Origin: Dermabacteraceae bacterium TAE3-ERU27
GTDB lineage: Bacteria; Actinomycetota; Actinomycetes; Actinomycetales; Dermabacteraceae
Length of the DNA stretch: 64,000 bases
Assembly: GCA_019218415.1 (NCBI GenBank)
Contig: JAHUUL010000001.1
Location: forward strand, 744,001 to 808,000
Direction: 5' to 3'
Shown: piece after piece, positions 44,212-52,840 of the stretch
How the letters are laid out: every line of letters starts with the position of its first letter
Numbering within the stretch: the first letter of the stretch is position 1
Notes under the pieces: generated by a model
The model's database searches: none
Told to the model about the DNA's origin: nothing
The model's input: the letters and a program-made list of their open reading frames with translations, nothing else
Made by a program: the position numbers and the translations under genes

Positions 44212-45789
44212 GTGTTTAACAATCTTTCCGATCGCATAACCGCATCCCTGAAGGGGCTGCGCGGGCACGGCCGCCTGACCGAGGCCGACGTAGACAAGAC
44301 GGTGCGCGAGATTCGTCGCGCGCTGCTCGATGCCGACGTCGCGGTCCCGGTGGTGCGCGAGTTCGCCTCCCGCGTTAGGGAAAAGGCGCTCTCGGAGGAA
44401 GTATCGAAGGCGCTGAACCCGGCGCAGCAGGTCGTCAAGATCGTGCACGGCGAACTGGTGGAGATCCTGGGCGGGGCGAGCGGTTCGCTCACCTTTGCCA
44501 AGAACCCGCCCACCGTGATCATGCTTGCCGGTCTGCAGGGTGCCGGTAAGACCACCCTGGCGGGCAAACTCGCCAAGTGGCTGAAGGACGAGGGGCACAC
44601 CCCGATGCTGGTCGCCGCCGACCTGCAGCGCCCGAACGCCGTTAATCAGCTGCAGATCGTCGGTGAGCGCGCGGGCGTGACCGTGTTCGCCCCCGAGCCG
44701 GGCAACGGCGTCGGCGATCCGGTGCTGGTGGCGATGAACGGCGTTTCTACCGCGCAGTTCCAGCAGCACGACGTCGTGATCGTCGATACCGCGGGCCGCC
44801 TCGGTATCGACGAAGAGATGATGCAGCAGGCAAGGGACATCCGCGATGCGGTGAACCCGCACGAGACGCTGTTCGTGGTAGACGCGATGATCGGTCAGGA
44901 CGCGGCCAACGTGGCGCAGGCGTTCCGCGACGGCGTCGGCTTCACCGGCGTGGTGCTGTCCAAGCTGGACGGCGACGCGCGCGGCGGCGCCGCACTTTCG
45001 ATCACCGGCGTCACCGAGCGCCCGATCCTGTTTGCCTCCACCGGCGAGAACCTCGACGACTTCGAGCGTTTCCACCCGGACCGCATGGCGAACCGGATCC
45101 TCGACATGGGCGACGTGCTGACCCTGATCGAGCAGGCGGAAAAGAACTTCGACCAGGCCCAGGCCGAGAAGATGGCCCAGAAGCTTGCCAGCGATGAGGA
45201 CTTCACGCTGGACGACTTCCTGGTGCAGATGCAGCAGCTCAAGAACATGGGCTCGCTCAAGAAGATGCTGGGCATGCTGCCCGGTGCCGCCCAGTTCAGG
45301 GCGCAGCTCGATCAATTCGACGAGCGCGATATCACCCGGGTCGAGGCGATGATTCAGTCGATGACCCCGGCCGAACGCCAGGACCCGAAGCTGATCAACG
45401 GCTCCCGCCGCGCCCGCATCGCGAAGGGCTCCGGCACCACCGTCACCGAGATCAACCAGCTGCTGGAACGCTTCAAGCAGGCGCAGCAGATGATGCGTTC
45501 GATGAAGCGTGGCGGCGGCATGGGCGGCGGTATGCCCGCGATGCCGGGAATGCCCGGCATGGGGATGGGCAAGAAATCGCGCGGCAAGGCGCAGGCGGGT
45601 AAGAAGGGCAAGAAGTCTCGCTCCGGCAACCCGGCCAAGCGTGCCGCCGAGGAGAAGGCCGCCGCGCAGCGTTCCGCTAACGCGGGAGGCAGCGCGTTCG
45701 CCCCGCCGTCCCTGCCGCAGGGCGGACCCGCCGCGAACCTGGACGATGTGGAACTGCCCGACGCGCTGAAAAAGATGTTCGGCAAATAG
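44212..45789 (+). CDS. ffh: Signal recognition particle protein Ffh
   Basis: A 525-residue SRP54 GTPase. N domain (1-90), G domain with GLQGAGKTT near residue 107, DTAGRLG and SKLDGDARGG, then the methionine-rich M domain (about 320-440) that binds 4.5S RNA and signal peptides. The tail is Gly/Met then Lys-rich (GGGMGGGMPAMPGMPGMGMG). Start GTG after AAAGGA. Confidence 0.96.
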   Translation: MFNNLSDRITASLKGLRGHGRLTEADVDKTVREIRRALLDADVAVPVVREFASRVREKALSEEVSKALNPAQQVVKIVHGELVEILGGASGSLTFAKNPPTVIMLAGLQGAGKTTLAGKLAKWLKDEGHTPMLVAADLQRPNAVNQLQIVGERAGVTVFAPEPGNGVGDPVLVAMNGVSTAQFQQHDVVIVDTAGRLGIDEEMMQQARDIRDAVNPHETLFVVDAMIGQDAANVAQAFRDGVGFTGVVLSKLDGDARGGAALSITGVTERPILFASTGENLDDFERFHPDRMANRILDMGDVLTLIEQAEKNFDQAQAEKMAQKLASDEDFTLDDFLVQMQQLKNMGSLKKMLGMLPGAAQFRAQLDQFDERDITRVEAMIQSMTPAERQDPKLINGSRRARIAKGSGTTVTEINQLLERFKQAQQMMRSMKRGGGMGGGMPAMPGMPGMGMGKKSRGKAQAGKKGKKSRSGNPAKRAAEEKAAAQRSANAGGSAFAPPSLPQGGPAANLDDVELPDALKKMFGK

Positions 45790-45815
45790 TCGAGACGTCC
45801 GACACACCAGAGGAT

Positions 45816-45851
45816 GAGCCGCCCTTCCGGGGCTGACCCGGCGGGCGGCTC
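45816..45851 (+). terminator. Terminator after ffh
   Basis: GAGCCGCCC at 45816-45824 pairs with GGGCGGCTC at 45843-45851, with extra pairs in the loop. Confidence 0.7.
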
Positions 45852-45862
45852 TCTGGCATAAT
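45833..45862 (+). promoter_or_regulatory. Candidate rpsP operon promoter
   Basis: CTGACC (45833-45838) and CATAAT (45857-45862) are spaced by 18 bases. They overlap the ffh terminator and lie about 130 bases before rpsP. The remaining leader shows no ORF. Confidence 0.4.
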
Positions 45863-45993
45863 CTGTAACTGTATGCGTCCGTGACGGCCCTCTACTGTGT
45901 ACGGCGCGCAACCATCCGAGGATCCGGCATCCCCGCACACCCCACAGGGAAGCCGCACGTCTCACAAGCGAAACTAAGAAGGAGTCCACTACC

Positions 45994-46449
45994 GTGGCCG
46001 TCAAAATCCGCCTGAAGCGTCTTGGCAAGATCCGTGCACCCTACTACCGCATCGTTGTGGCTGACTCGCGCAAGAAGCGCGACGGCGCCGTGATCGAAGA
46101 GATCGGCAAGTACCACCCCACCGAGGAGCCCTCGTTCATCGAGGTCAAGTCTGAGCGCGCTCAGTACTGGCTGGGTGTCGGCGCGCAGCCGACCGAGCAG
46201 GTTGCCGCGATCCTGAAGATCACCGGCGACTTGCAGAAGTTCAAGGGCGAAGAGGGCGCCGAAGGCACCCTCAAGACTAAGGCTCCCAAGAAGGCTGCCG
46301 CCGAGCTGATCGCCGAGGCCGACAAGGCCGCCGCTGAGAAGCGCGCCGAGGTCGAGAAGAGCAAGGCCAGCGCTGAAGAGGCTGCCGCCGAGGAAGCGAC
46401 CGAAGAGGCCGCCTCCGAGGAGACCGCCGAAGAGGCTCAGGAGGCCTGA
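45994..46449 (+). CDS. rpsP: 30S ribosomal protein S16
   Basis: A 151-residue protein: about 85 residues of S16 core ([21 protein letters not shown]) followed by an Ala/Glu/Lys-rich tail of about 65 residues, as in other actinobacteria. GTG start after AAGGAG. First gene of rpsP-khpA-rimM-trmD. Confidence 0.97.
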   Translation: MAVKIRLKRLGKIRAPYYRIVVADSRKKRDGAVIEEIGKYHPTEEPSFIEVKSERAQYWLGVGAQPTEQVAAILKITGDLQKFKGEEGAEGTLKTKAPKKAAAELIAEADKAAAEKRAEVEKSKASAEEAAAEEATEEAASEETAEEAQEA

Positions 46450-46451
46450 GC

Positions 46452-46694
46452 GTGAGCGCGTCAGCGGAAGCCCTCGAGCACCTGGTGCGTGGGATCGTAG
46501 ATAACCCGGACGACGTCGTGGTGAAGGAGAAAAACCTGCGCCGCGGGCCCCTGCTGGAAGTCAGGGTGAATCCGGAGGATCTCGGTCGCGTAATCGGCCG
46601 AAGCGGTCGTACCGCACGTGCACTGCGCACCGTCACCGGCGCGCTGAGCGAGGGCGGTGTACGCGTCGATATCGTCGACGTCGACCGCCGCTGA
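46452..46694 (+). CDS. khpA: KH-domain RNA-binding protein KhpA
   Basis: An 80-residue single KH domain with the GRVIGRSGRTARALRT loop (GxxG-type). It starts at GTG 2 bases after rpsP and is part of the same operon. Members bind RNA and affect cell-wall and ribosome functions. Confidence 0.92.
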   Translation: MSASAEALEHLVRGIVDNPDDVVVKEKNLRRGPLLEVRVNPEDLGRVIGRSGRTARALRTVTGALSEGGVRVDIVDVDRR

Positions 46695-46771
46695 GCAAAC
46701 AGTTTTGGCTAGCGTAGGGCGGCATCGCACATAGTGCGGTGCCGCCCTCGCTCTTTTCTATAAGGACAAAC

Positions 46772-47299
46772 ATGAGCACTTTTGAGGTAGCCGTAGCCAC
46801 GATCGGCAAGGCCCACGGGCTAAAAGGCGAGGTGGCGCTGATTCTGCGCACCGATCAGCCGGAAGAACGGCTGGCTCCCGGCAGCGAATTCGCGGTCGAG
46901 GTGGACGGCGTAACCTACCCGCTGACCGTGGCGAAGACCCGCGTGCAGCAGGGGCGCTGGTACGTGCGCTTCGTTGAGATCACCGACCGTGGACTGGCCG
47001 AGGGGCTGCGTGGCGCCGAGCTGACCACCGAGGTGGACGAGGACGAAGAGGCGGAAGACGACGCCTGGTATCCGTCGCAGCTGCGCGGCCTGGAGGTGCG
47101 CACCCCGGAGGGGGAGGTACTGGGCAACGTGCTGGATCTGGAACATTACCCGGCGCAGGACCTGCTCATCGTGCGCACCCCGGACAAGCGCCGCGTCATG
47201 CTGCCGTTTGTGACCGCGCTCGTGCCCGAGGTGAACGTGGCAGACGGCTACCTGGTGGCGACCCCGCCCGGCGGCCTGTTCGATCCGGAAGACGCGTGA
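46772..47299 (+). CDS. rimM: 16S rRNA processing protein RimM
   Basis: A 175-residue assembly factor for the 30S head. N-terminal VAVATIGKAHGLKGEVAL and C-terminal PRC-barrel with DAWYPSQLRGLEV and VMLPFVTALVPEVNV. Start ATG 46772 after TAAGGACA; an upstream in-frame extension is not supported. Confidence 0.94.
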   Translation: MSTFEVAVATIGKAHGLKGEVALILRTDQPEERLAPGSEFAVEVDGVTYPLTVAKTRVQQGRWYVRFVEITDRGLAEGLRGAELTTEVDEDEEAEDDAWYPSQLRGLEVRTPEGEVLGNVLDLEHYPAQDLLIVRTPDKRRVMLPFVTALVPEVNVADGYLVATPPGGLFDPEDA

Positions 47300-47304
47300 G
47301 ATAA

Positions 47305-48024
47305 GTGCGCATAGACGTAATCAGCATTTTCCCCGAGTACCTGGAACCGCTCAGGCTGTCCCTGCTCGGTAAGGCCCAGCGAGAGGGCCTGCTTTCCCTT
47401 AACCTGCACAACCTGCGCGACTTCACGCACGATCGCCACCGGACGGTGGACGACACTCCGGCGGGCGGCGGAGCGGGTATGGTCATGAAGCCCGAGCCGT
47501 GGGCCGAAGCATTCGCTCACGTGCTGGCCGCGGGCCGCTCCGCGGGGCATGGCGAACCGCTGGTGATCTTCCCGAATCCCGCAGGTGAACGCTTCAGCCA
47601 GGCGCGGGCGCAGGAACTGTCGGGCCATGACTGGCTGATCTTCGCGTGCGGCCGCTACGAGGGAATTGACGAGCGGGTGTATGACTACCTGGCCGATTCC
47701 GGCATCGCGGTGGCGCTGCTTTCGCTCGGCGACTACGTGCTCAACGGCGGCGAGGTGGCGGTGCTCGCGATGACCGAGGCGATCGTGCGCCTGGTCCCCG
47801 GCGTGGTCGGCAACCCCGAAAGCGTGGTCGAGGAATCGCACAGCAACGGCCTGCTCGAATACCCGCTCTACACGAAGCCCGCCGTCTGGGTGGACCCTGC
47901 CGGCACAGAGAGGGCGGTGCCGGAGGTACTGCTCGGCGGCGACCACGGCAAGGTGGCAGCCTGGCGGCGGGAACAGTCCCTGGAGCGCACCCGGCAGCGT
48001 CGGCCCGACCTGCTAGAAAACTAA
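47305..48024 (+). CDS. trmD: tRNA (guanine-N1)-methyltransferase
   Basis: A 239-residue SPOUT methyltransferase that makes m1G37. The trefoil-knot segment [15 protein letters not shown] and [14 protein letters not shown] are diagnostic, and [18 protein letters not shown] is present. GTG start 5 bases after rimM. Confidence 0.95.
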   Translation: MRIDVISIFPEYLEPLRLSLLGKAQREGLLSLNLHNLRDFTHDRHRTVDDTPAGGGAGMVMKPEPWAEAFAHVLAAGRSAGHGEPLVIFPNPAGERFSQARAQELSGHDWLIFACGRYEGIDERVYDYLADSGIAVALLSLGDYVLNGGEVAVLAMTEAIVRLVPGVVGNPESVVEESHSNGLLEYPLYTKPAVWVDPAGTERAVPEVLLGGDHGKVAAWRREQSLERTRQRRPDLLEN

Positions 48025-48060
48025 GGGCCGCTGCCAGCGCGCCGCTCCCGTCACAGCGAC

Positions 48061-48089
48061 TTGGCTGACGGGTGCGTATCTGGCAGAAT
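48061..48089 (+). promoter_or_regulatory. Candidate rplS promoter
   Basis: TTGGCT (48061-48066) and CAGAAT (48084-48089) with 17-base spacing, a good actinobacterial housekeeping promoter. About 140 bases of leader follow before rplS, with no ORF seen. Confidence 0.5.
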
Positions 48090-48230
48090 CGGTTACTGAC
48101 TGTGTGTCGTGGACGCCTCTGCCTCGGGGGAGTGAGCGTCCGCTAAATCGGCACACCGCACAAGTTCCGACCGGCCACGCCGGTCACGACACAAGTCCTA
48201 TCGACCCGGGGCGAGGGATGGAGAAGATTA

Positions 48231-48581
48231 ATGCATAATCTCGATGCTATTGATGCGGCGTCGCTGCGCGACGATGTTCCCGCATTCCGCCCCGGCGACA
48301 ACGTGAAGGTTCACGTGAAGGTCGTCGAAGGCAACCGCTCCCGTGTCCAGGTTTTCCAGGGCTACGTGATCGGCCGCCAGGGCCGCGGCGTGGGCGAGAC
48401 CTTCCGCGTCCGCAAGGTTTCCTTCGGTGTTGGCGTTGAGCGCGTCTTCCCGGTACACGCCCCCACGATCGAAAAGATCGAGGTCGTTACCCGTGGCGAC
48501 GTTCGCCGCGCGAAGCTGTACTACCTGCGCAAGCTGCACGGTAAGAAGGCTCGCATCAAGGAAAAGCGCGACCATAGCTGA
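48231..48581 (+). CDS. rplS: 50S ribosomal protein L19
   Basis: A 116-residue L19 at the 30S-50S interface: [26 protein letters not shown] and the C-terminal [18 protein letters not shown] are diagnostic. It ends just before the first signal peptidase gene. Confidence 0.97.
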   Translation: MHNLDAIDAASLRDDVPAFRPGDNVKVHVKVVEGNRSRVQVFQGYVIGRQGRGVGETFRVRKVSFGVGVERVFPVHAPTIEKIEVVTRGDVRRAKLYYLRKLHGKKARIKEKRDHS

Positions 48582-48627
48582 TCTTTCAGCGCAGAGGGCA
48601 AGGCCCCGCAGGCTGCTACGCGCAGCC

Positions 48628-49149
48628 GTGGGCCTTGCCCTTTTTGCTGCCTTTTTCGCGGCCGCAGTGCTGGCCTGCCGGGCCTACCTGTTCGACGTCT
48701 ACCGGGTTTCGTCGGCCTCCATGGAACCGACCCTGCCCGTCGGCACCCTGGTTGGCGTGAGCCCCGGTAGCGAGGGGGTGCAACGCGGCAGCCTGGTGGT
48801 ATTCCCCGCGTCGGCGCTGAACCTGCCAAGCACGCACCGGCACCTGATTAAACGGGTGATCGCGGTGGGCGGGGATGAGCTGATTTCCAGGGACGGCAGG
48901 CTCATCTTGAACGGCAAACCGCTAAGGGAACCGTACCTGGCCCCCGGCAGCGGCGCGGGCGCGATAGATTTCCACGTTAAGGTGCCCGCCGGGCACGTGT
49001 GGCTGCTGGGGGACAACCGCGATTCGTCGCTTGATTCCCGCGCCGCGCTCGGCCTGCCGGGAGGCGGGATGCTGGAGGTAGCGGACATCACCGGCGTAGC
49101 GCATTGGCGGCTGGAGCCTTTCAGGTTTAAAGCCGACCAGCTCAAGTAG
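48628..49149 (+). CDS. lepB: Type I signal peptidase, first copy
   Basis: A 173-residue membrane serine protease from GTG 48628. N-terminal helix (1-19), catalytic Ser31 (SSASMEPTLP) and general-base Lys75 (HLIKRVIAVGGD), then the GHVWLLGDNRDSSLDSR box. The frame is open back into rplS, but no ATG, GTG or TTG lies between the rplS stop and GTG 48628, so the start is somewhat uncertain; a longer N-terminus beginning near 48582 would need a rare codon. A second signal peptidase follows directly. Confidence 0.85.
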   Translation: MGLALFAAFFAAAVLACRAYLFDVYRVSSASMEPTLPVGTLVGVSPGSEGVQRGSLVVFPASALNLPSTHRHLIKRVIAVGGDELISRDGRLILNGKPLREPYLAPGSGAGAIDFHVKVPAGHVWLLGDNRDSSLDSRAALGLPGGGMLEVADITGVAHWRLEPFRFKADQLK

Positions 49150-49161
49150 GATAGGGACGAT

Positions 49162-49914
49162 ATGACGACGCATCCTGAGACGGAGGCCGACGCGCAAGAC
49201 GGCGCGGAGGAGGCCTCGCAAGAGACTAAGCAGAAACGGTCCTTCGGCAGGATCGTCGCCGAATACGCGCTGACGCTGTTCATCGCCCTGATCATCTCCA
49301 TGCTGATCAAAACGGTGGTGCAGCCGTTCTACATCCCCTCTTCTTCGATGGTGCCGACGCTGCAGGTGAAGGATCAGATCCTGGTTTCGCGCCTTTCGCC
49401 CGAATACATCAAGCTGCAGCGCGGCGACGTGGTTGTGTTCGAGGACCCGGACGACTGGTTAGAGGGCGTGCCCGTCAGCCATTCCTTCGGGGCCAGGCTT
49501 GCGAAGCTGCTTTCCTATGTTGGCCCGGTGATCGATCCGTCCAACCCGCACCTGGTGAAGCGCCTGATCGGACTGCCCGGTGATCACGTGGTGTGCCGGG
49601 AACGCGGCGCCGAGCTGGAAGTGAACGGCGTGGTGGTGCACGAGCCTTACATCAACCCGGACGGTTCCGCCTGCGCCCGGCCCTTCGATGTGGTGGTTCC
49701 CGCCGATCATCTTTGGGTGATGGGCGATAACCGCTACGGTTCGGCCGATTCCTCCTACCATTACGCGCAGGACCCGCGCGAGGCCGCGCGCCATGCTTTC
49801 GTTCCGATAGGGAAAGTTAGCGGGCGGGCCGAGCTGGTGATGTGGCCGATCAGCAACTGGAGACTGCTCAACCAGGGCCGGGAGGCTTTCGTGGGCGTCC
49901 CGAACCGGGGTTAA
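49162..49914 (+). CDS. lepB: Type I signal peptidase, second copy
   Basis: A 250-residue signal peptidase with an acidic cytoplasmic N-terminus (to about 25), one membrane helix (about 34-51), Ser62 (IPSSSMVPTL), Lys near 132 (LVKRLIGLPGD) and the HLWVMGDNRYGSADS box. It is longer than the first copy. Tandem paralogues probably divide substrates. Confidence 0.94.
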   Translation: MTTHPETEADAQDGAEEASQETKQKRSFGRIVAEYALTLFIALIISMLIKTVVQPFYIPSSSMVPTLQVKDQILVSRLSPEYIKLQRGDVVVFEDPDDWLEGVPVSHSFGARLAKLLSYVGPVIDPSNPHLVKRLIGLPGDHVVCRERGAELEVNGVVVHEPYINPDGSACARPFDVVVPADHLWVMGDNRYGSADSSYHYAQDPREAARHAFVPIGKVSGRAELVMWPISNWRLLNQGREAFVGVPNRG

Positions 49915-49915
49915 C

Positions 49916-50656
49916 GTGGCAGCCGTAGCGCCGACGCTGGAACTGGAACGCGCCCTCGGCGGCCGCGTGATCGGCCTGGACGAGGTGGGCAGGGGAGCGC
50001 TGGCCGGGCCGGTGGCCGTCGGCGCTTGCCTGGTGGGCACCGAACTGACGCAGTTCCCGGCGGGCGTGCGCGATTCCAAGCTGCTTACCCCGAAGCGGCG
50101 CCTGGCGCTCGCGGAGCAGATCCCGCAGTGCGCCCCCTGCGCCGTGGGCATGGCCGAACCGGGGGAGATAGACGAACTGGGCATCACTCGCGCCCTGGCG
50201 TTGGCCGCAAAGCGGGTTCTGGCGGGCCTGGGCGAAGAAGCGTTGCGGGGCGTGGACGCGATCCTACTGGACGGCAGCCACGACTGGTTGAGCGCGTACG
50301 GGGGAAGCCTGCCCGCGCCCGTGACGGTGCGGCCGAAGGCAGATCGGGACTGCCTGAGCGTGGCCGCCGCGAGCGTGGTGGCGAAGGTGGCCCGCGACGA
50401 ACTGATGGTTACGCTGGCCGCGCGGCACCCGCACTACGCGTGGGAAAGCAACAAGGGCTACGGTTCCGCCGTGCACCGGCAGGCGATCCTGGAGCACGGC
50501 GTGAGCGAGCAGCACCGGGTGAGCTGGAACCTGGGCGGTGCGGCGGCGCCGGTAGCGGCTGCGGTAGAAGTGGCTGAGGGGGACGAAGCGGTGTCGCAGG
50601 AACCATCCGCTGTGGCATACCCTGGGGCTGGACAAGAGGAAGGAACACTCTGGTGA
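49916..50656 (+). CDS. rnhB: Ribonuclease HII
   Basis: A 246-residue enzyme removing ribonucleotides from DNA. Catalytic D22 and E23 (VIGLDEVGRGALAGPVA), then DAILLDGSHDWL and KADRDCLSVAAASVVAKV. The C-terminus is about 40 residues longer than usual and acidic. Start GTG, one base after lepB. Its stop overlaps the next start. Confidence 0.94.
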   Translation: MAAVAPTLELERALGGRVIGLDEVGRGALAGPVAVGACLVGTELTQFPAGVRDSKLLTPKRRLALAEQIPQCAPCAVGMAEPGEIDELGITRALALAAKRVLAGLGEEALRGVDAILLDGSHDWLSAYGGSLPAPVTVRPKADRDCLSVAAASVVAKVARDELMVTLAARHPHYAWESNKGYGSAVHRQAILEHGVSEQHRVSWNLGGAAAPVAAAVEVAEGDEAVSQEPSAVAYPGAGQEEGTLW

Positions 50657-50958
50657 GCACGCACGACCTGGAAAACTACGAATCCGAGATGGAGCTGCAG
50701 CTCTACCGGGAATACCGGGACGTGGTGGGCTTGTTCAGCTACGTGGTGGAAACCGAAAGGCGTTTCTACCTGGCGAATCAGGTCGATTTGCAGGTGCGCA
50801 CCGCCGGCGGCGAAGTGTTCTACGAACTGACGCTGGCGGATGCCTGGGTGTGGGATGTTTACCGTTCCTCCCGCTTCGTGCGCAACGTGCGCGTGGTGAC
50901 GTTCAAGGACGTCAATATCGAGGAGCTGACCAAGCAGGAGCTGCGGATCCCGGAGTAG
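50653..50958 (+). CDS. DUF2469 protein
   Basis: A 101-residue conserved actinobacterial protein (ENYESEMELQLYREYRDVVGLFSYVVETERRFYL) that follows rnhB in most relatives. It starts at GTG overlapping the rnhB stop. Function unknown. Confidence 0.92.
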   Translation: MSTHDLENYESEMELQLYREYRDVVGLFSYVVETERRFYLANQVDLQVRTAGGEVFYELTLADAWVWDVYRSSRFVRNVRVVTFKDVNIEELTKQELRIPE

Positions 50959-50967
50959 GGAATCTTG

Positions 50968-50982
50968 GGGGTCTTTGACCCC
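50968..50982 (+). terminator. Short terminator hairpin after DUF2469
   Basis: GGGGTC, a TTT loop and GACCCC form a 6-base stem 9 bases after the stop. It may isolate the decayed yraN/comM region from the upstream operon. The following 175 bases show nothing coding. Confidence 0.5.
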
Positions 50983-51159
50983 GCCCGTGACGTTTGGGCG
51001 CAGAAACGTTAGGTAAAAGGGAGTTTTAGTAGCACTTGGTGCACCCAAATGTTCCCCAGCAAGGATGCTGTGCAAATACGAAGGTTGTGTACAGCAGTTG
51101 CCCGGAAGTCTTTCCACACACCCAATCTGCGGCGGTGACAGCGATGCAATGCTGTCGGC

Positions 51160-51656
51160 ATGGAAACCGCAATCACGCCGCCAGTCATCACCGTTTCTCA
51201 CGCCCCATGTCCGGAAACCGAGCCTCCGCCCCGTCTTTGCCGCATCTCATCGCTGAGCCGCAAAGAAACGGGTCTGCTCGGTGAATGCCTTGCCGTCCGC
51301 TACCTGTGGGGCCTGGGCTGGCAGATACTGCAAAACCAATTACCGTGATGGTAGGGGAGAGATCGACATTGTGGCACGGGACGGTGAAACGCTCGTGTTC
51401 GTGTAGGTCAAGATCCGCTGTAGCGTTCTCACGGACCCACCGTAGGAGGTGGTTACGGAGGCGAAACTGCGCAGCATTCGCAGGGTTTGTGGGGCGTTCT
51501 GTGAAGAGTTTTGCCGCGTTACCGAGATAGCCGGATAGACGTAATCGCCCTGATGCTTGCCCCCAGTTCTGGCTCGTACACGGTAGTGTCGCGTGGGATA
51601 ACGCGGAATGGTTGGAACGTATCCGCGTCAGCCACTTGCGGGGAGTCGGTGCATGA
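51160..51656 (+). pseudogene. yraN: Decayed YraN family gene
   Basis: Pieces of a YraN (UPF0102) nuclease-fold protein lie in successive frames: KETGLLGECLAVRYLWGLGWQIL, then after a one-base shift near 51337 NYRDGRGEIDIVARDGETLVFV, a TAG (51404-51406) where the conserved Glu of EVK should be, a second in-frame TAG (51443-51445), then RIDVIALMLAP in another frame, and finally AEWLERIRVSHLRGVGA ending in TGA at 51654-51656. That TGA overlaps the ATG of the comM remnant, as in intact relatives. At least three frameshifts and two nonsense changes show that it is inactive. Confidence 0.85.
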
Positions 51657-51980
51657 GCATCGGCCGCACCGCAAGCGCATATCTTCCTCGGGTCTGGTTC
51701 AGAGTCAGGGTGTTTGCGGACCAGACTGACATAGACCACCTGGGGCGCTATAGGTCAGTACGTACCCGTCAGCCTCGAAGCTGTGGCGGATGTCAGGTAG
51801 AGCAATGGGAGCATTACGTCGTGGCGAAACTGGGCCGAAGTGGCTGGGCATTCAGGCGGTATAGTGTGAAAGCACGGGCATCCTTGCCGCCCGGAGAAGC
51901 ATCGGATAGTCAATACTCAGATGAAGACGGTGCGGGGCTCTTTCTAGCGGTCGATTAACTGGCTGCTCAGTGTTCCATGG
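51653..51980 (+). pseudogene. comM: 5' remnant of comM (YifB)
   Basis: The start MSIGRTASAYL matches the invariant N-terminus of the ComM/YifB Mg-chelatase-like AAA+ helicase, and later pieces in shifting frames resemble VRVFADQTDI..., PVSLEAVADVR*SNG and SVKARASLPPG (for the PDASL...DRVR..NSG and VNLSPASLPK.G regions). Frameshifts and stops break the frame. The 3' part of comM lies 6.5 kb away, on the far side of the restriction island. Alignment beyond about 51980 cannot be made by eye. Confidence 0.7.
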
Positions 51981-52840
51981 GCTGAATCGAAGTTACAGAA
52001 CCCTAGCTGGTAGGAATATGCGTATGTTTGTGTTTGGCCGTACCGCATGATTCCACCTGCCGCCACGGAATTTAGTGGCGCCTCGCCCGCATGCCACCGC
52101 AGTGGCATAGATCGAACAGATGAATCCGATCATCGAGTCAAGCATCGAACCAGTCAGCATTTCGGGGGCTCTTTGGGGTTGCTATTACCAGAACCGGGCT
52201 CGCCCTCAGGACGGTATGTGCCTGCTCCTGCCACTCCCGGTATTAGGATCCCTCTGCTATGTCTAAATACCTCCGCTACTTTCGCCTCGCCGACCACGAC
52301 AAGTGTTACATCACCACTAGTAGAGCTGACCTTGGTAATGACGGTTCTTGGCGGGGTGCCGGGATCGCAACATTGGCCCACCGGTCTCACCGGGAACGAC
52401 GGTCGCCACCGACCTCTACGGAGCTGGGGTCTGCCCATATGGCACGTGGGGCGAGGCGACACGGTAGCCAGTGACCAAGTAGTGCCGTCGACTGTAGCCG
52501 TAAGCTACCGGATAGCGATGCTCGCACCGGAGCCGTAGTGGGGGCGGCAGGCGACTCTTGGGGGAAAGCGGCCGTTCATGAGACAGTTGGGAGAGACCAC
52601 GATGGTTGGTTGAGCTCGTTATGCTACCCGCCACGGGTACTTCTCGCCCCTCGTCAGGCGCAGCATATTAGCAATGTCAGTGCTCGTCGGTAGCATTGGA
52701 CACGCCACGGTAGTACAACTTATGACGCGCCTGAGCGCGGAGGAGAACCAGCACAGAATGACAACGCTCACGGCTAGGTGGTCGCGCGACCTCAGCACTC
52801 CCGCACATAACCTCACTTGCCGGTGCCGGAAGCGCGCCGC
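51981..52840 (+). other. Non-coding or decayed stretch, about 860 bases
   Basis: No frame here has a recognisable domain or ribosome site. Several frames of 60-160 codons are open by chance of composition, none with conserved motifs. It may hold the decayed middle of comM on its left and the left end of the island on its right. No tRNA, integrase or clear repeat is seen. Confidence 0.5.

Noticed and set aside
45520-45600. Repeats in the Gly/Met-rich tail of Ffh as a mobile or CRISPR-like repeat
   Set aside because: It is a low-complexity coding repeat in the M domain tail. No CRISPR array or cas gene is present in the window.
52047-52538. A 163-codon frame between the comM remnant and the methyltransferase
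   Set aside because: No ribosome site, no motif and no codon bias like either the island or the core; other frames in the same stretch are equally open.
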